From Pimelobacter simplex (GTDB lineage Bacteria > Actinomycetota > Actinomycetes > Propionibacteriales > Nocardioidaceae): DNA of 64,000 nucleotides. The notes beneath the pieces were generated by a model that saw nothing but the letters and a program-made list of their open reading frames with translations, did not search any database and had not been told where the DNA came from. The stretch lies in contig NZ_FOUK01000002.1 of the NCBI RefSeq assembly GCF_900114845.1, forward strand, positions 558,001 to 622,000. The letters are read 5' to 3'. The first letter of the stretch is position 1, and every line of letters begins with the position of its first letter. Positions 25,146 to 33,223 of the stretch are shown here, piece after piece. The translations under genes were made by a program, and so were the position numbers.

Positions 25146-25173
25146 CACAATCCGCCCGTGCAGGCGGGTTGTG
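25146..25173 (-). terminator. Terminator hairpin after the acyl-CoA ligase/SDR operon
   Basis: A 28-base near-perfect palindrome: cacaa (25146-25150) pairs with ttgtg (25169-25173), continuing after one C-A mismatch as 5 more pairs around a 6-base loop. It starts 9 bases after the SDR stop codon and would isolate that operon from the pilA leader that begins directly beyond it. Confidence 0.7.
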
Positions 25174-25182
25174 GCCGATCGG

Positions 25183-25959
25183 TCAGGTTGTCGGGCGGCG
25201 CAGGGCGCGGTCGACGACCGCCGGCAGGTGCCGGATGGCGACGGCGGCGAGGCGGCTGTCGCGGCCCGGGATGACGAGGAAGCCGCGGCGGCGGCCGAGG
25301 GCGCGGACGAGGGTGTCGGCGACCTGCTCGGGGGTCAGCGTGGCGACGCTCTCCTCGGCGGCGAGCACCTCGGCGGGCTTGTGGTGGTTCTCCTCGGCGA
25401 AGCCGGGGGTGAGCGTGTTGGGTGGGCAGAGCACCTTGACGGTGATGCCGTAGGGGCGGACCTCGCGGCGCAGCGCCTCCGAGAACCCGATCACGCCGAA
25501 CTTCGTCGCGCTGTAGACCGTGTAGCCGAAGACCCCCGCCAGTCCGGCCATCGAGGACGTCGTGACGATCGTGCCGGTGCCTGCTGCGCGCAGGTGCGGG
25601 AGGACCGCGCGGCACACGTGGACGGTGCCGAGCAGGTTGGTCGCGACCATGCCGGCGATGTCGTCGGCGGGCAGCTCGTCGAGGTAGCCGGGCCGCGCGT
25701 AGCCGGCGGTGGTCACCACCAGGTCGGGGACGCCGACGTCGGCGACGAGGGCGTCGACGGCGGCCGTGACGGCGGCTGCCGAGGTGACGTCGACCGCGTG
25801 GGAGCGGGCTTCCGGGCCCAGCCGGGTGCGGGCGGCGGCGAGCTTCTCCTCCGAGCGGGACAGCACGACGACGCGCGTGCCCGCGGCGTCGAGGCGCTCG
25901 GCGACCGCGAGGCCGATGCCCTCGGAACCCCCGAAGACAAAGGCGATCCGCGGCTTCAC
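25183..25959 (-). CDS. SDR family oxidoreductase
   Basis: A 258-residue classical short-chain dehydrogenase. The NAD(P)-binding motif GGSEGIG starts near residue 10, and the catalytic Ser (TTSSMAG), Tyr and Lys (YTVYSATKFG) are all present. The following segment (GFSEALRREVRPYGITV, CPPNTLTPGF) resembles 3-ketodihydrosphingosine reductases and related lipid-ketone reductases. The GTG start at 25959 overlaps the end of the acyl-CoA ligase gene by four bases, so the two are translated together and may act on the same acyl compound. The specific substrate is not decided by the sequence. Confidence 0.85.
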   Translation of the reverse strand: MKPRIAFVFGGSEGIGLAVAERLDAAGTRVVVLSRSEEKLAAARTRLGPEARSHAVDVTSAAAVTAAVDALVADVGVPDLVVTTAGYARPGYLDELPADDIAGMVATNLLGTVHVCRAVLPHLRAAGTGTIVTTSSMAGLAGVFGYTVYSATKFGVIGFSEALRREVRPYGITVKVLCPPNTLTPGFAEENHHKPAEVLAAEESVATLTPEQVADTLVRALGRRRGFLVIPGRDSRLAAVAIRHLPAVVDRALRRPTT

Positions 25960-27584
25960 ACCGATGCCTCCTCCTCGACCTGCCGGCGCAGCTGGAAGTG
26001 CTGGAGCTTGCCGCTCGTGTTGCGCGGCAGAGCCTCGATGAACCGGATGACGCGAGGGTACTTGTACGGCGCCAGGGTCTGCTTCACGTGCTCCTGCAGG
26101 CGCCGCACGGTCGCGTCGTCGGGCGCGACGCCCGGTGCGAGCACGACGAAGGCGCAGACGACGGAGCCGCGCTCGGCGTCGGGCGCCGCGACGACGGCGG
26201 ACTCGACGACGTCCGGGTGCTCGTCGAGCGCGGCCTCCACCTCGGGGCCGCCGATGTTGTAGCCCGCCGAGACGATCATGTTGTCGGTGCGCGTCTGGTA
26301 GGTGAAGTAGCCGTCGGCGTCGCGGACGAAGGTGTCGCCGGTGACGTTCCAGCCGTTGCTGACGTACGCCGCCTGGCGCGGGTCGTCGAGGTAGCGGCAG
26401 CCGACCGGGCCGATCACCGCGAGGCGGCCGGGCTCGCCGGGCGGCAGCTCCTCGCCGTCGGGGCCGAGCACGGTCGCGCGGAAGCCGGGCAGCGGGCGGC
26501 CCGTCGTCCCGGGCCGGATCTCGCCGACGGGCGCGGACAGGTAGATGTGCAGGAACTCGGTCCCGCCGATGCCGTCGATGATCTCGAGCCCGAGCTCGTC
26601 GCGGACGTGCTCCCACGTCTGCAGCGGGAGGTGCTCCCCCGCGCTGACCGCGACCCGCAGGCCGGCGAGGTCGCCGATCCGGCCGGCCCCGAGGATCCGC
26701 CGGTACGCCGTCGGCGCAGTGGCCAGCACGGTGACGCTCTCGCGCGCGATGATCTCGGCGAGCTCGAGCGGCGTCGCCGCCTCGGTGAGCAGGGCGCAGG
26801 CGCCGGCCCGCAGCGGGAAGACGACGAGCATGCCGAGGCCGAACGTGAACGCGAGCGGCGCGGAGCAGGCGACGAGGTCGTCCGGCCGCAGCCGGAGGAC
26901 GTGCCGGCCGAACGTGTGGTCGATGGAGAGCACGTCGCGGTGGAAGTGCGTGGTGATCTTGGGGACGCCGGTGCTGCCGGACGTCGGGCAGAACAGCGCG
27001 ACGTCGTCGGCGGCGGTGACGACGGCCGCGAAGTCCTCGGGCTGGCGGGCGGCGCGCGCGACCAGGTCGTCGTCGCCGGGACCGCCGAAGGTGACCAGGG
27101 TGAGGCCGGGCGCGGCCTCGGCGACGTCGTCGGCGAAGCGGTGGTCGACGAGCGCCAGGAAGGGACGGGTCCGCTCGACGAGCGGCACGATCTCGCGCGC
27201 CCGCAGGGCCGCGAACGTGGTGACCACGATGCCGCCCGCCTTGAGGACGCCCAGCCAGGCGGCGACCGTCCACGGGTTGTTCGGTGAGCGCAGCAGGACC
27301 CGGTTGCCCGGGCGCAGCCCCAGCTCGTCGACGAGGACCCGGGCGACCTGGTTGCTGCGGGTCTGCAGCTCGCCTAGCGTCCACGTCTCCCCCGACGGCG
27401 TGCGCAGCGCCGGGCGGTCGGCGCCGAACTCGGCGACGGCGCGGTCGACGAGCTCGACCGCGGCGTTGAGGCGGTCCGGGTACTGCAGCTCGTCGGTGGT
27501 GAACTCCAGCACCGGCCACTGCTCGGCGGGCGGGAGGTGGTCGCGCGCGAACGTGTCCTCGTAGCCGCTCGGCGTCAGCGTCAT
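25956..27584 (-). CDS. Acyl-CoA ligase, 2-aminobenzoate/benzoate-CoA ligase-like
   Basis: A 542-residue AMP-forming ligase. The adenylation motif is the aromatic-acid version PTSGSTGVPKITTHFHRD, with DGIGGTEFLHIYLS, GWNVTGDTFVRDADGYF and the hinge TDNMIVSAGYNIGGPEVE; the catalytic lysine lies in LPRNTSGKLQHFQLR. This signature set is close to 2-aminobenzoate- and benzoate-CoA ligases, though the substrate is not certain. It is the first gene of an operon with an SDR. A TTGACG sequence (- strand, 27619-27614) could be its -35. An Lrp-type gene ends 54 bases upstream. Confidence 0.87.
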   Translation of the reverse strand: MTLTPSGYEDTFARDHLPPAEQWPVLEFTTDELQYPDRLNAAVELVDRAVAEFGADRPALRTPSGETWTLGELQTRSNQVARVLVDELGLRPGNRVLLRSPNNPWTVAAWLGVLKAGGIVVTTFAALRAREIVPLVERTRPFLALVDHRFADDVAEAAPGLTLVTFGGPGDDDLVARAARQPEDFAAVVTAADDVALFCPTSGSTGVPKITTHFHRDVLSIDHTFGRHVLRLRPDDLVACSAPLAFTFGLGMLVVFPLRAGACALLTEAATPLELAEIIARESVTVLATAPTAYRRILGAGRIGDLAGLRVAVSAGEHLPLQTWEHVRDELGLEIIDGIGGTEFLHIYLSAPVGEIRPGTTGRPLPGFRATVLGPDGEELPPGEPGRLAVIGPVGCRYLDDPRQAAYVSNGWNVTGDTFVRDADGYFTYQTRTDNMIVSAGYNIGGPEVEAALDEHPDVVESAVVAAPDAERGSVVCAFVVLAPGVAPDDATVRRLQEHVKQTLAPYKYPRVIRFIEALPRNTSGKLQHFQLRRQVEEEASV

Positions 27585-27638
27585 ATTACGAGATTTGCAC
27601 GATCGTTTGAGAACGTCAATAGACCGCCGGGGGGTGGT

Positions 27639-28070
27639 TCAGCCCTGCCCGACGTGCTCCTCGAAGACGAGGACGGTCTGGGTGGCGACCACCTCCGGCA
27701 GCGCCTGGATGCGCTCGAGGACCAGCTCGCGCAGGTGCTCGGCGTCGCGCGCGCGGACCAGGATCACGCAGTCGAAGTCGCCCGCGACGAGCGCGACGTG
27801 GGCCGCCTCCTCGAGCGCCCAGGCCTTCTTGCGGAACGACTTCCAGGTGTTCTGCTTGATCCGCACGTGGACGTACGCCGGCAGCCCGAGGCCCAGCGCC
27901 GCCGGGTCGACGTCGATGGTGAACCCGCGGATCACCTTCGTGTCGACCAGGCGCTTGACCCGGGCGTACGCGCTCGCGCGGCTGATCCCCAGCCGCTCGG
28001 CGACCTCCCGGATCGAGGTCCGGGAGTCGGCGCGCAGGATGTCCAGGATTCCGTGGTCGACCGCGTCCAT
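27639..28070 (-). CDS. Lrp/AsnC family transcriptional regulator
   Basis: A 143-residue regulator: an N-terminal winged HTH (SIREVAERLGISRASAYARVKRL) joined to a C-terminal RAM/AsnC ligand-binding domain (about residues 65-140) that binds an amino acid and builds octamers. The ATG at 28070 is chosen because AGGG lies at the right distance; a GTG at 28079 is also possible. It is divergent from phenylalanine 4-monooxygenase. The intergenic region contains a wide inverted repeat (28084-28139), which suggests that an aromatic amino acid is the effector. Confidence 0.9.
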   Translation of the reverse strand: MDAVDHGILDILRADSRTSIREVAERLGISRASAYARVKRLVDTKVIRGFTIDVDPAALGLGLPAYVHVRIKQNTWKSFRKKAWALEEAAHVALVAGDFDCVILVRARDAEHLRELVLERIQALPEVVATQTVLVFEEHVGQG

Positions 28071-28083
28071 GCCGGACACCCTG

Positions 28084-28139
28084 CCACCGAATTAGGGCTC
28101 GCGGGGGCCAAACGTCTGACCTTGCTCGCAATTCGGTGG
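28084..28139. promoter_or_regulatory. Lrp-type operator between regulator and phhA
   Basis: The arms CCACCGAATT (28084-28093) and AATTCGGTGG (28130-28139) are a perfect 10-bp inverted repeat with centres 46 bp apart, about four helical turns, suited to two dimers of a wrapped Lrp octamer. It covers most of the divergent promoter between the Lrp gene and phhA. Confidence 0.7.
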
Positions 28140-28160
28140 ACCACGTCTCAGACTGCAGCC

Positions 28161-29057
28161 ATGTTCGAGGAAGCCCAGTACTTCGCGCCCGTGACCGCCG
28201 ACGAGGACGGCTCGCTCAAGGTCCACCTCGGTGCCGACCACCCCGGCTTCGCCGACCCGGCCTACCGTGCCCGGCGCGACGCCCTCGCCACGCTCGCCAA
28301 CGCCTGGACGCCGGGCACCCCCGCGCCGTACGCCGACTACACGGCCGAGGAGCACGACGTCTGGCGCGTGGTCAGCGAGGCGCTCGTCACCAAGCACCGC
28401 GCGTACGCCTGCCGGGAGTTCCTCGACGGCAAGGAGGCGCTGGCCCTGCCGATCGACCACATCCCCCAGCTCGCCGAGGTGAGCGAGTGGCTGGAGCCGC
28501 TGACCGGCTACCGCTACCAGCCGGCCGCGGGCCTGGTGCCCCTGCGCGACTTCTACGGCTCGCTCGCCGACAAGGCGTTCTGGTCGACCCAGTACGTCCG
28601 GCACCACTCGGTCCCGCTCTACACGCCGGAGCCCGACGTCCTGCACGAGGTCGTCGGCCACGGCAACACCCTCGCGAACCCGCGCTTCACCGCGCTCTAC
28701 GAGCTCGCCGGCCAGGCCTCGCGCCGGGTCGAGTCGGCCGACGCGCTGGAGTTCGTCAGCAAGGTCTTCTGGTTCACGCTGGAGTTCGGCATCCTCTGGG
28801 AGAGCTCCGAGCTCAAGGCGTACGGCGCCGGCATCCTCTCCTCGCCCGGCGAGATCGAGGCCTTCCGCGGCATGACGATCCGCCCGCTCGACGTCGGCGA
28901 GATGGGCAGCATGACCTACGACATCACCGACTACCAGAACGTCCTCTACGTCGCCGACTCGTTCAGCCAGGTCGAGGACGTCGTCGGTACGTTCTGGGCC
29001 GAGTGCACCGACGACTCGATCGCGGCACTGCAGGAGCGCCACCCCGCGCACACCTGA
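28161..29057 (+). CDS. phhA: Phenylalanine 4-monooxygenase
   Basis: A 298-residue non-haem iron hydroxylase that makes tyrosine from phenylalanine with tetrahydropterin and O2. The catalytic iron ligands are in the family motif PDVLHEVVGHGN (His, His) and the downstream Glu in WFTLEFGILWE; the pterin/aromatic pocket signature LVPLRDFYGSLADKAFWSTQ is conserved. It lacks the regulatory ACT domain of animal enzymes, as bacterial forms do. The start is the ATG at 28161. The divergent Lrp-type gene and the palindrome between them suggest control by an aromatic amino acid. Confidence 0.93.
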   Translation: MFEEAQYFAPVTADEDGSLKVHLGADHPGFADPAYRARRDALATLANAWTPGTPAPYADYTAEEHDVWRVVSEALVTKHRAYACREFLDGKEALALPIDHIPQLAEVSEWLEPLTGYRYQPAAGLVPLRDFYGSLADKAFWSTQYVRHHSVPLYTPEPDVLHEVVGHGNTLANPRFTALYELAGQASRRVESADALEFVSKVFWFTLEFGILWESSELKAYGAGILSSPGEIEAFRGMTIRPLDVGEMGSMTYDITDYQNVLYVADSFSQVEDVVGTFWAECTDDSIAALQERHPAHT

Positions 29058-29066
29058 TCCGGCCCC

Positions 29067-29129
29067 CGTCGTACCGGACAAAATGGTCGCGAATCCACCG
29101 GATTGACGACCATTTTGTCCGGTACGACG
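29067..29129. terminator. Perfect 23-bp inverted repeat, bidirectional terminator
   Basis: The sequence at 29067-29089 is the exact reverse complement of 29107-29129, with a 17-base loop; the arms contain an AAAAT/ATTTT run. It sits exactly between the phhA stop (29057) and the stop of the convergent LysR gene (29131), so it can terminate transcription in both directions. The length and perfection are unusual, and it could also be a dispersed palindromic (REP/MITE-like) element. Confidence 0.7.
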
Positions 29130-29130
29130 A

Positions 29131-30054
29131 TCACCGGGGGCCGCGAGCTGCCCAGGCGACGAGGTCGCGGGCCGGTCCCTCGGGGGGCTGGGGGCCGCCC
29201 TTCCAGACGGCGTGCAGCCGGCGGGTGAGGTCGAGCCCGGTCACGGTGACCCGGACCAGCCGTCCGGTGGCCAGGTCGTCACGCACGGCATGGGCACCGA
29301 CGGCGGCCGGTCCGGCGCCGGCCGCGACGGCGGCGCGCACGGACGCCGTGCTCGACAGCTCCAGCGCGGGCGGCGCCTGCGGGCGGCCGGCGAGGGCCCG
29401 CTCCAGGACGGTGCGGGTGCCCGAGCCCAGCTCCCGGACGACGAGCGGCGTCGCCGCGAGCGTCTCGGCGCTGACCCGGCGGCGCGAGCGCGACGCCCAG
29501 GGGTGCCCGGGGCCGACCACGACGAGGAGCTCGTCCGTGCCGACCAGCCGGCGGCGCAGGCCGCGTGGGGCCTCGGGTCCCTCGACGAAGCCGAGCACGA
29601 CCTCGCCGGACCCGACGAGCTCGGCGGCCCGCGAGGAGTTGGTGGCGGTCATGGTGACCTCGGTGGGCTGCAGGCCGCGCTGGACCTGGTGCGCGCGCAG
29701 GCCCACGAGCCAGCCCGGCAGCAGGTGCTCGGCGATCGTGAGGCTCGCGGCGATGTCGAGGTGGCCGCGGCGGTCGGCGCGCAGCGCGGCGATGCCGGCG
29801 TCCAGCTCCTGCGCGGCGTCGAGCACCCGGTCGGCCCACTGGACGACGAGCTCGCCGGTCGCGGTGAGCTCGGAGCCGCGCTTGCTGCGGGTCACCAGCG
29901 GCTCGCCGACGAGCGCCTCCATGGTCCGCACCCGCGACGACGCGGCCTGCTGGGTGATCCCGAGCTCGGCCGCGGCCGCCCCCAGCGAGCCGGTGCGTGC
30001 GACCACGACGAGCAGCTCGAGAGCGCGCAGGTCGGGGACGTGGGAGCCGAGCAT
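29131..30054 (-). CDS. LysR-family transcriptional regulator
   Basis: A 307-residue LysR-type regulator: an N-terminal HTH (SLGAAAAELGITQQAASSRVR) and a substrate-binding domain from about residue 90. Its effector domain strongly resembles that of the second LysR in this window (60944-61843): TIAEHLLPGWL against TVAEHLLPAWL, and LGFVEGPEAPRGLR against LGFVEGPRAPRGVR. The two are therefore paralogues of the CysB/YeiE-like branch. I use the ATG at 30054; a GTG at 30060 lies inside the operator palindrome. It is divergent from fprA and converges on phhA. No YeiH-type transporter is next to it. Confidence 0.85.
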   Translation of the reverse strand: MLGSHVPDLRALELLVVVARTGSLGAAAAELGITQQAASSRVRTMEALVGEPLVTRSKRGSELTATGELVVQWADRVLDAAQELDAGIAALRADRRGHLDIAASLTIAEHLLPGWLVGLRAHQVQRGLQPTEVTMTATNSSRAAELVGSGEVVLGFVEGPEAPRGLRRRLVGTDELLVVVGPGHPWASRSRRRVSAETLAATPLVVRELGSGTRTVLERALAGRPQAPPALELSSTASVRAAVAAGAGPAAVGAHAVRDDLATGRLVRVTVTGLDLTRRLHAVWKGGPQPPEGPARDLVAWAARGPR

Positions 30055-30078
30055 TCTCACAAACTAACCTTGTGAGAA
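30054..30078. promoter_or_regulatory. LysR operator palindrome
   Basis: TTCTCACAA (30054-30062) and TTGTGAGAA (30070-30078) form a perfect 9-bp inverted repeat with a 7-base spacer. It overlaps the start codon of the LysR gene, consistent with autoregulation and control of the divergent fprA. Confidence 0.75.
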
Positions 30079-30130
30079 CCCAACCACAACCTCGTTCTGT
30101 GAGCAGCCCGCGGCGCCCAGACTCGTCAGC

Positions 30131-31486
30131 ATGACTCTTCGCGTCGCGATCGTGGGCGGTGGCCCGGCCGGCATCTTCGCCGCCGACATCCTCACCAAGG
30201 CCGAGACCCCGGTCTCCGTCGACATCCTCGAGCGGCTGCCCGCCCCCTTCGGCCTGGTCCGCTACGGCGTCGCGCCGGACCACCCGCGGATCAAGGAGAT
30301 CATCAAGGCGCTCCAGCGCGTGCTCGCCAAGCCGGAGGTCCGGTTCCTCGGCAACGTCGAGTACGGCGTCGACGTCAAGCTCGAGGACCTGCGCGAGTTC
30401 TACGACGCCGTCGTCATCTCCACCGGCGCGATGGCCGACCGCGACCTCGGCATCCCCGGCGAGGAGCACTCGCTGGGCGCCGCCGACTTCGTCTCCTGGT
30501 ACGACGCGCACCCCGACGTGCCGCAGACCTGGCCGCTCGACGCGACCAGCGTCGCCGTCCTCGGTGTCGGCAACGTCGCGCTGGACGTCGCGCGGGTGCT
30601 CGCCAAGACCGGCGACGAGATGCTCGTCACCGACATCCCGCCGCACGTCCACGCGGGCCTGAAGGCCAAGACGATCACCGACGTGCACGTGTTCGCCCGG
30701 CGCGGCCCGGCGTACGCGAAGTTCTCGCCGGTCGAGCTGCGCGAGCTCAACCACTCGCCCAACGTCGAGGTGGTCGTGCACCCCGAGGGCTTCGACGTCG
30801 ACGAGCACGGCATGGAGCACATCGCCCAGCACAAGTCGCAGAAGATGGTGCTCAACACACTGACCAGCTGGGTCGGCGCGGACCCGGTCGGCAAGCCGCA
30901 CCGGATCCACCTGCACTTCGCGGAGGCGCCCACCGAGATCGTCACCGACGCAGACGGCCGGGTGACGACGCTGCGCACCGAGCGCACCCACTCCCCCGCC
31001 GCCGACGGCCGGGTCGAGGGCACCGGCGAGGTGACCGACTGGGACGTGCAGCAGGTCTACCGCGCGATCGGCTACCGCAGCACGCCGCTGCCGGGACTGC
31101 CGTTCGACGAGCGCGCCGCCGTCATCCCCAACGACGGCGGCCGGGTGCTCGACCTGGACGGCGAGCCGATCCCCGGCACCTACGTCACCGGCTGGATCAA
31201 GCGCGGCCCCATCGGCCTGATCGGGCACACCAAGAGCGACGCCGCCGAGACGGTCGGCCACCTGCTCGCCGACACCACCGCGACGGCACCCGCCCGGCGC
31301 CCCGAGGACGTCGACGCGTACTTCGCCGAGCGCGAGGTCGACGTCGTCACGCACCGTGGCTGGGAGCGCCTGGACGCGCACGAGATCGCGCTCGGCGCGG
31401 CCGAGGAGCGGCTCCGGGTCAAGGTCGCCACCCGCACGGAGATGCTGCGGGCCGCCTCGGACGGGGCCTCTATGTTGGAGGGGTGA
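30131..31486 (+). CDS. fprA: Ferredoxin-NADP reductase, adrenodoxin-reductase type
   Basis: A 451-residue flavoprotein of the FprA/adrenodoxin reductase family, passing electrons between NADPH and ferredoxin, for instance to P450s. The FAD motif GGGPAGIFAAD is at residue 9, with ERLPAPFGLVRYGVAPDH behind it, and the NADP motif GVGNVALDVARVLAK near 142. The family-typical ATG..GWIKRGPIGLIGHTKSDA closes the FAD site. It is the first of three overlapping genes with a D-2-hydroxyacid dehydrogenase and an SDR. The promoter faces the LysR palindrome at 30054-30078. Confidence 0.92.
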   Translation: MTLRVAIVGGGPAGIFAADILTKAETPVSVDILERLPAPFGLVRYGVAPDHPRIKEIIKALQRVLAKPEVRFLGNVEYGVDVKLEDLREFYDAVVISTGAMADRDLGIPGEEHSLGAADFVSWYDAHPDVPQTWPLDATSVAVLGVGNVALDVARVLAKTGDEMLVTDIPPHVHAGLKAKTITDVHVFARRGPAYAKFSPVELRELNHSPNVEVVVHPEGFDVDEHGMEHIAQHKSQKMVLNTLTSWVGADPVGKPHRIHLHFAEAPTEIVTDADGRVTTLRTERTHSPAADGRVEGTGEVTDWDVQQVYRAIGYRSTPLPGLPFDERAAVIPNDGGRVLDLDGEPIPGTYVTGWIKRGPIGLIGHTKSDAAETVGHLLADTTATAPARRPEDVDAYFAEREVDVVTHRGWERLDAHEIALGAAEERLRVKVATRTEMLRAASDGASMLEG

Positions 31487-32457
31487 GCCGCCCCACCGTC
31501 CTCCGTGTCCCGCCCCTGAGCCCGCAGCTCCACGACGCCGTCGGCGAGCAGTACGACGCGCTCGACCTCCCCGCCGAGGGACGCCCGGCCTTCCTGGCCG
31601 AGCACGGCGCGGAGGTCGTGGCGATCGTGTGCACCAACGGCGGCCAGGTCGACGCCGGCGTGATCAACGCGCTGCCGAACCTGCGGGTGATCGCCAACCA
31701 CGGCGTCGGCTACGACAACATCGACGTGCCGGCCGCGCTCGCCCGCGGGATCGCGGTGAGCAACACCCCCGGCGTCCTCGACGACGCCGTCGCGGACACG
31801 GCGCTGGCCCTCCTGCTCGCCGTGCGGCGGCGCGTGGTGGTGGCCGACCTGTTCGTCCGTGCCGGCGAGTGGCAGCGCGGCGAGTTCCCGCTCACCACCG
31901 AGGTGTCCCGGAGCCGGGTCGGCATCCTCGGCCTGGGCCGGATCGGCCGCGCGATCGCGACCCGGCTCGAGGCCTTCGGCTGCACGGTGAGCTACCACAG
32001 CCGGCACGAGGTGCCCGGCGTCCCCTATGCGTACGCCGCGTCGGCCGCCGAGCTCGCTGCCTCCGTCGACAACCTGGTCGCGGTGGTGCCCGGCGGCGCC
32101 TCGACCGCGGCGCTGGTCGACCGCGAGGTGCTCGACGCGCTCGGTCCCACCGGCGTGCTGGTCAACGTGGCCCGCGGCTCGGTGGTCGACCAGGACGCGC
32201 TCGTCGCGGCACTGGTCGAGGGCCGGCTGGGGGGCGCGGGGCTCGACGTGTTCGCCGCCGAGCCGGAGGTCCCGGCCGCGCTGGCCGACCTCGACAACGT
32301 CGTGCTGCTCCCCCACGTCGGGTCCGCGACCCACGAGACCCGGGCCGCGATGCGCGCGCTGACCCTCGACAACCTGGCGTCCTGGCTCGACACCGGCACG
32401 CTGCTGACGCCGATCCCCGAGATGTCCGAGATGTCCGAGCGCGCGGGAGGTGCCTGA
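31483..32457 (+). CDS. D-2-hydroxyacid dehydrogenase
   Basis: A 324-residue NAD(P)-dependent dehydrogenase of the D-isomer-specific 2-hydroxyacid family (glyoxylate/hydroxypyruvate reductase-like). The nucleotide-binding fold is LGLGRIGRAIATRLEAFG near residue 147. The catalytic Arg lies in NVARGSVVDQDALV, the Glu in DVFAAEPEVP and the His in LLPHVGSATHETR. The GTG start at 31483 overlaps the fprA stop by four bases. Its neighbours (an atypical SDR and an FprA) suggest a short redox operon on a 2-oxo or hydroxy acid, but the substrate is not indicated. Confidence 0.9.
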   Translation: MSRPTVLRVPPLSPQLHDAVGEQYDALDLPAEGRPAFLAEHGAEVVAIVCTNGGQVDAGVINALPNLRVIANHGVGYDNIDVPAALARGIAVSNTPGVLDDAVADTALALLLAVRRRVVVADLFVRAGEWQRGEFPLTTEVSRSRVGILGLGRIGRAIATRLEAFGCTVSYHSRHEVPGVPYAYAASAAELAASVDNLVAVVPGGASTAALVDREVLDALGPTGVLVNVARGSVVDQDALVAALVEGRLGGAGLDVFAAEPEVPAALADLDNVVLLPHVGSATHETRAAMRALTLDNLASWLDTGTLLTPIPEMSEMSERAGGA

Positions 32458-33200
32458 TGGATCTCGGACTGGCCGGCGCCGCGGCCCTCGTCACCGGCGG
32501 CAACCGCGGGATCGGCCGCGCGACCGCCGCCGCGCTCGTGCGGGAGGGCGCCCGCGTCGTCCTGCTCGGCCGGGACGGCGCGAGCCTCGCCGCGACCGCG
32601 GCGGAGATCGGCGCCGCCGGTCACGTCGTCGCCGACACGACCGACGACGGCGCGGTGGTCGCCGCCGTCGACCGGACCGTCGCGCTGCTCGGCGGGATCG
32701 ACGTCCTGGTCAACTGCGCCGCACCCCGTGCCGACGTCGCGCCCCCACCGGGCCTGGCCGGCCTCGACGACGCCGACTTCCTGCGCAACCTCGACACGAA
32801 GGCGCTCGGCTACCTCCGCACGGCGCGGGCCGCCGCCCCTCACCTGCGCGAGCGGGGCGGCGCGATCGTCAACGTCAGCGGCATGAACGCCCGCACCACC
32901 GGCAACATCACCGGCTCGGTCCGCAACATCGCCGTCGTCGCGCTCACCAAGAACCTCGCCGACGAGCTCGGCCCGGCCGGCATCGCGGTCAGCTGCGTCC
33001 ACCCCGGCCTCACCGTCACCGAGCGCACCGAGGGCGACGCCGAGTACGCCGCCGTCGCCGCCCGCAACGCCCTCGGCCGGCCGGTCACCGCGGCCGAGGT
33101 CGCCGACGTCATCACGTTCCTGGTGTCCCCGCGCGGGCGGGCGACCAACGGCGCCGTCGTCACCGCGGACGGCGGGCGGCCCGGCGGGCTCTGGGCCTGA
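32457..33200 (+). CDS. Atypical SDR lacking the catalytic Tyr and Lys
   Basis: A 247-residue short-chain dehydrogenase-like protein with an intact cofactor motif (TGGNRGIGRA) and the segment VNVSGMN holding the active-site Ser position. The usual YxxxK is missing: aligning the conserved tail ALTKNLADELGPAGI with ordinary SDRs places Gly at the Tyr and Asn at the Lys position (segment TGSVRNIAVV). Either the enzyme uses different residues or it binds nucleotide without classical dehydrogenase activity. The ATG at 32457 overlaps the upstream stop by one base. Confidence 0.82.
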   Translation: MDLGLAGAAALVTGGNRGIGRATAAALVREGARVVLLGRDGASLAATAAEIGAAGHVVADTTDDGAVVAAVDRTVALLGGIDVLVNCAAPRADVAPPPGLAGLDDADFLRNLDTKALGYLRTARAAAPHLRERGGAIVNVSGMNARTTGNITGSVRNIAVVALTKNLADELGPAGIAVSCVHPGLTVTERTEGDAEYAAVAARNALGRPVTAAEVADVITFLVSPRGRATNGAVVTADGGRPGGLWA

Positions 33201-33223
33201 CCGGTCGCCGCCGCCACGAGGCC

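Noticed and set aside
25183..27519. 778-aa ORF joining ligase and SDR frames
   Set aside because: The part before 25959 is out of frame with the real ligase gene and low-complexity; the SDR has its own GTG start with the 4-base overlap.
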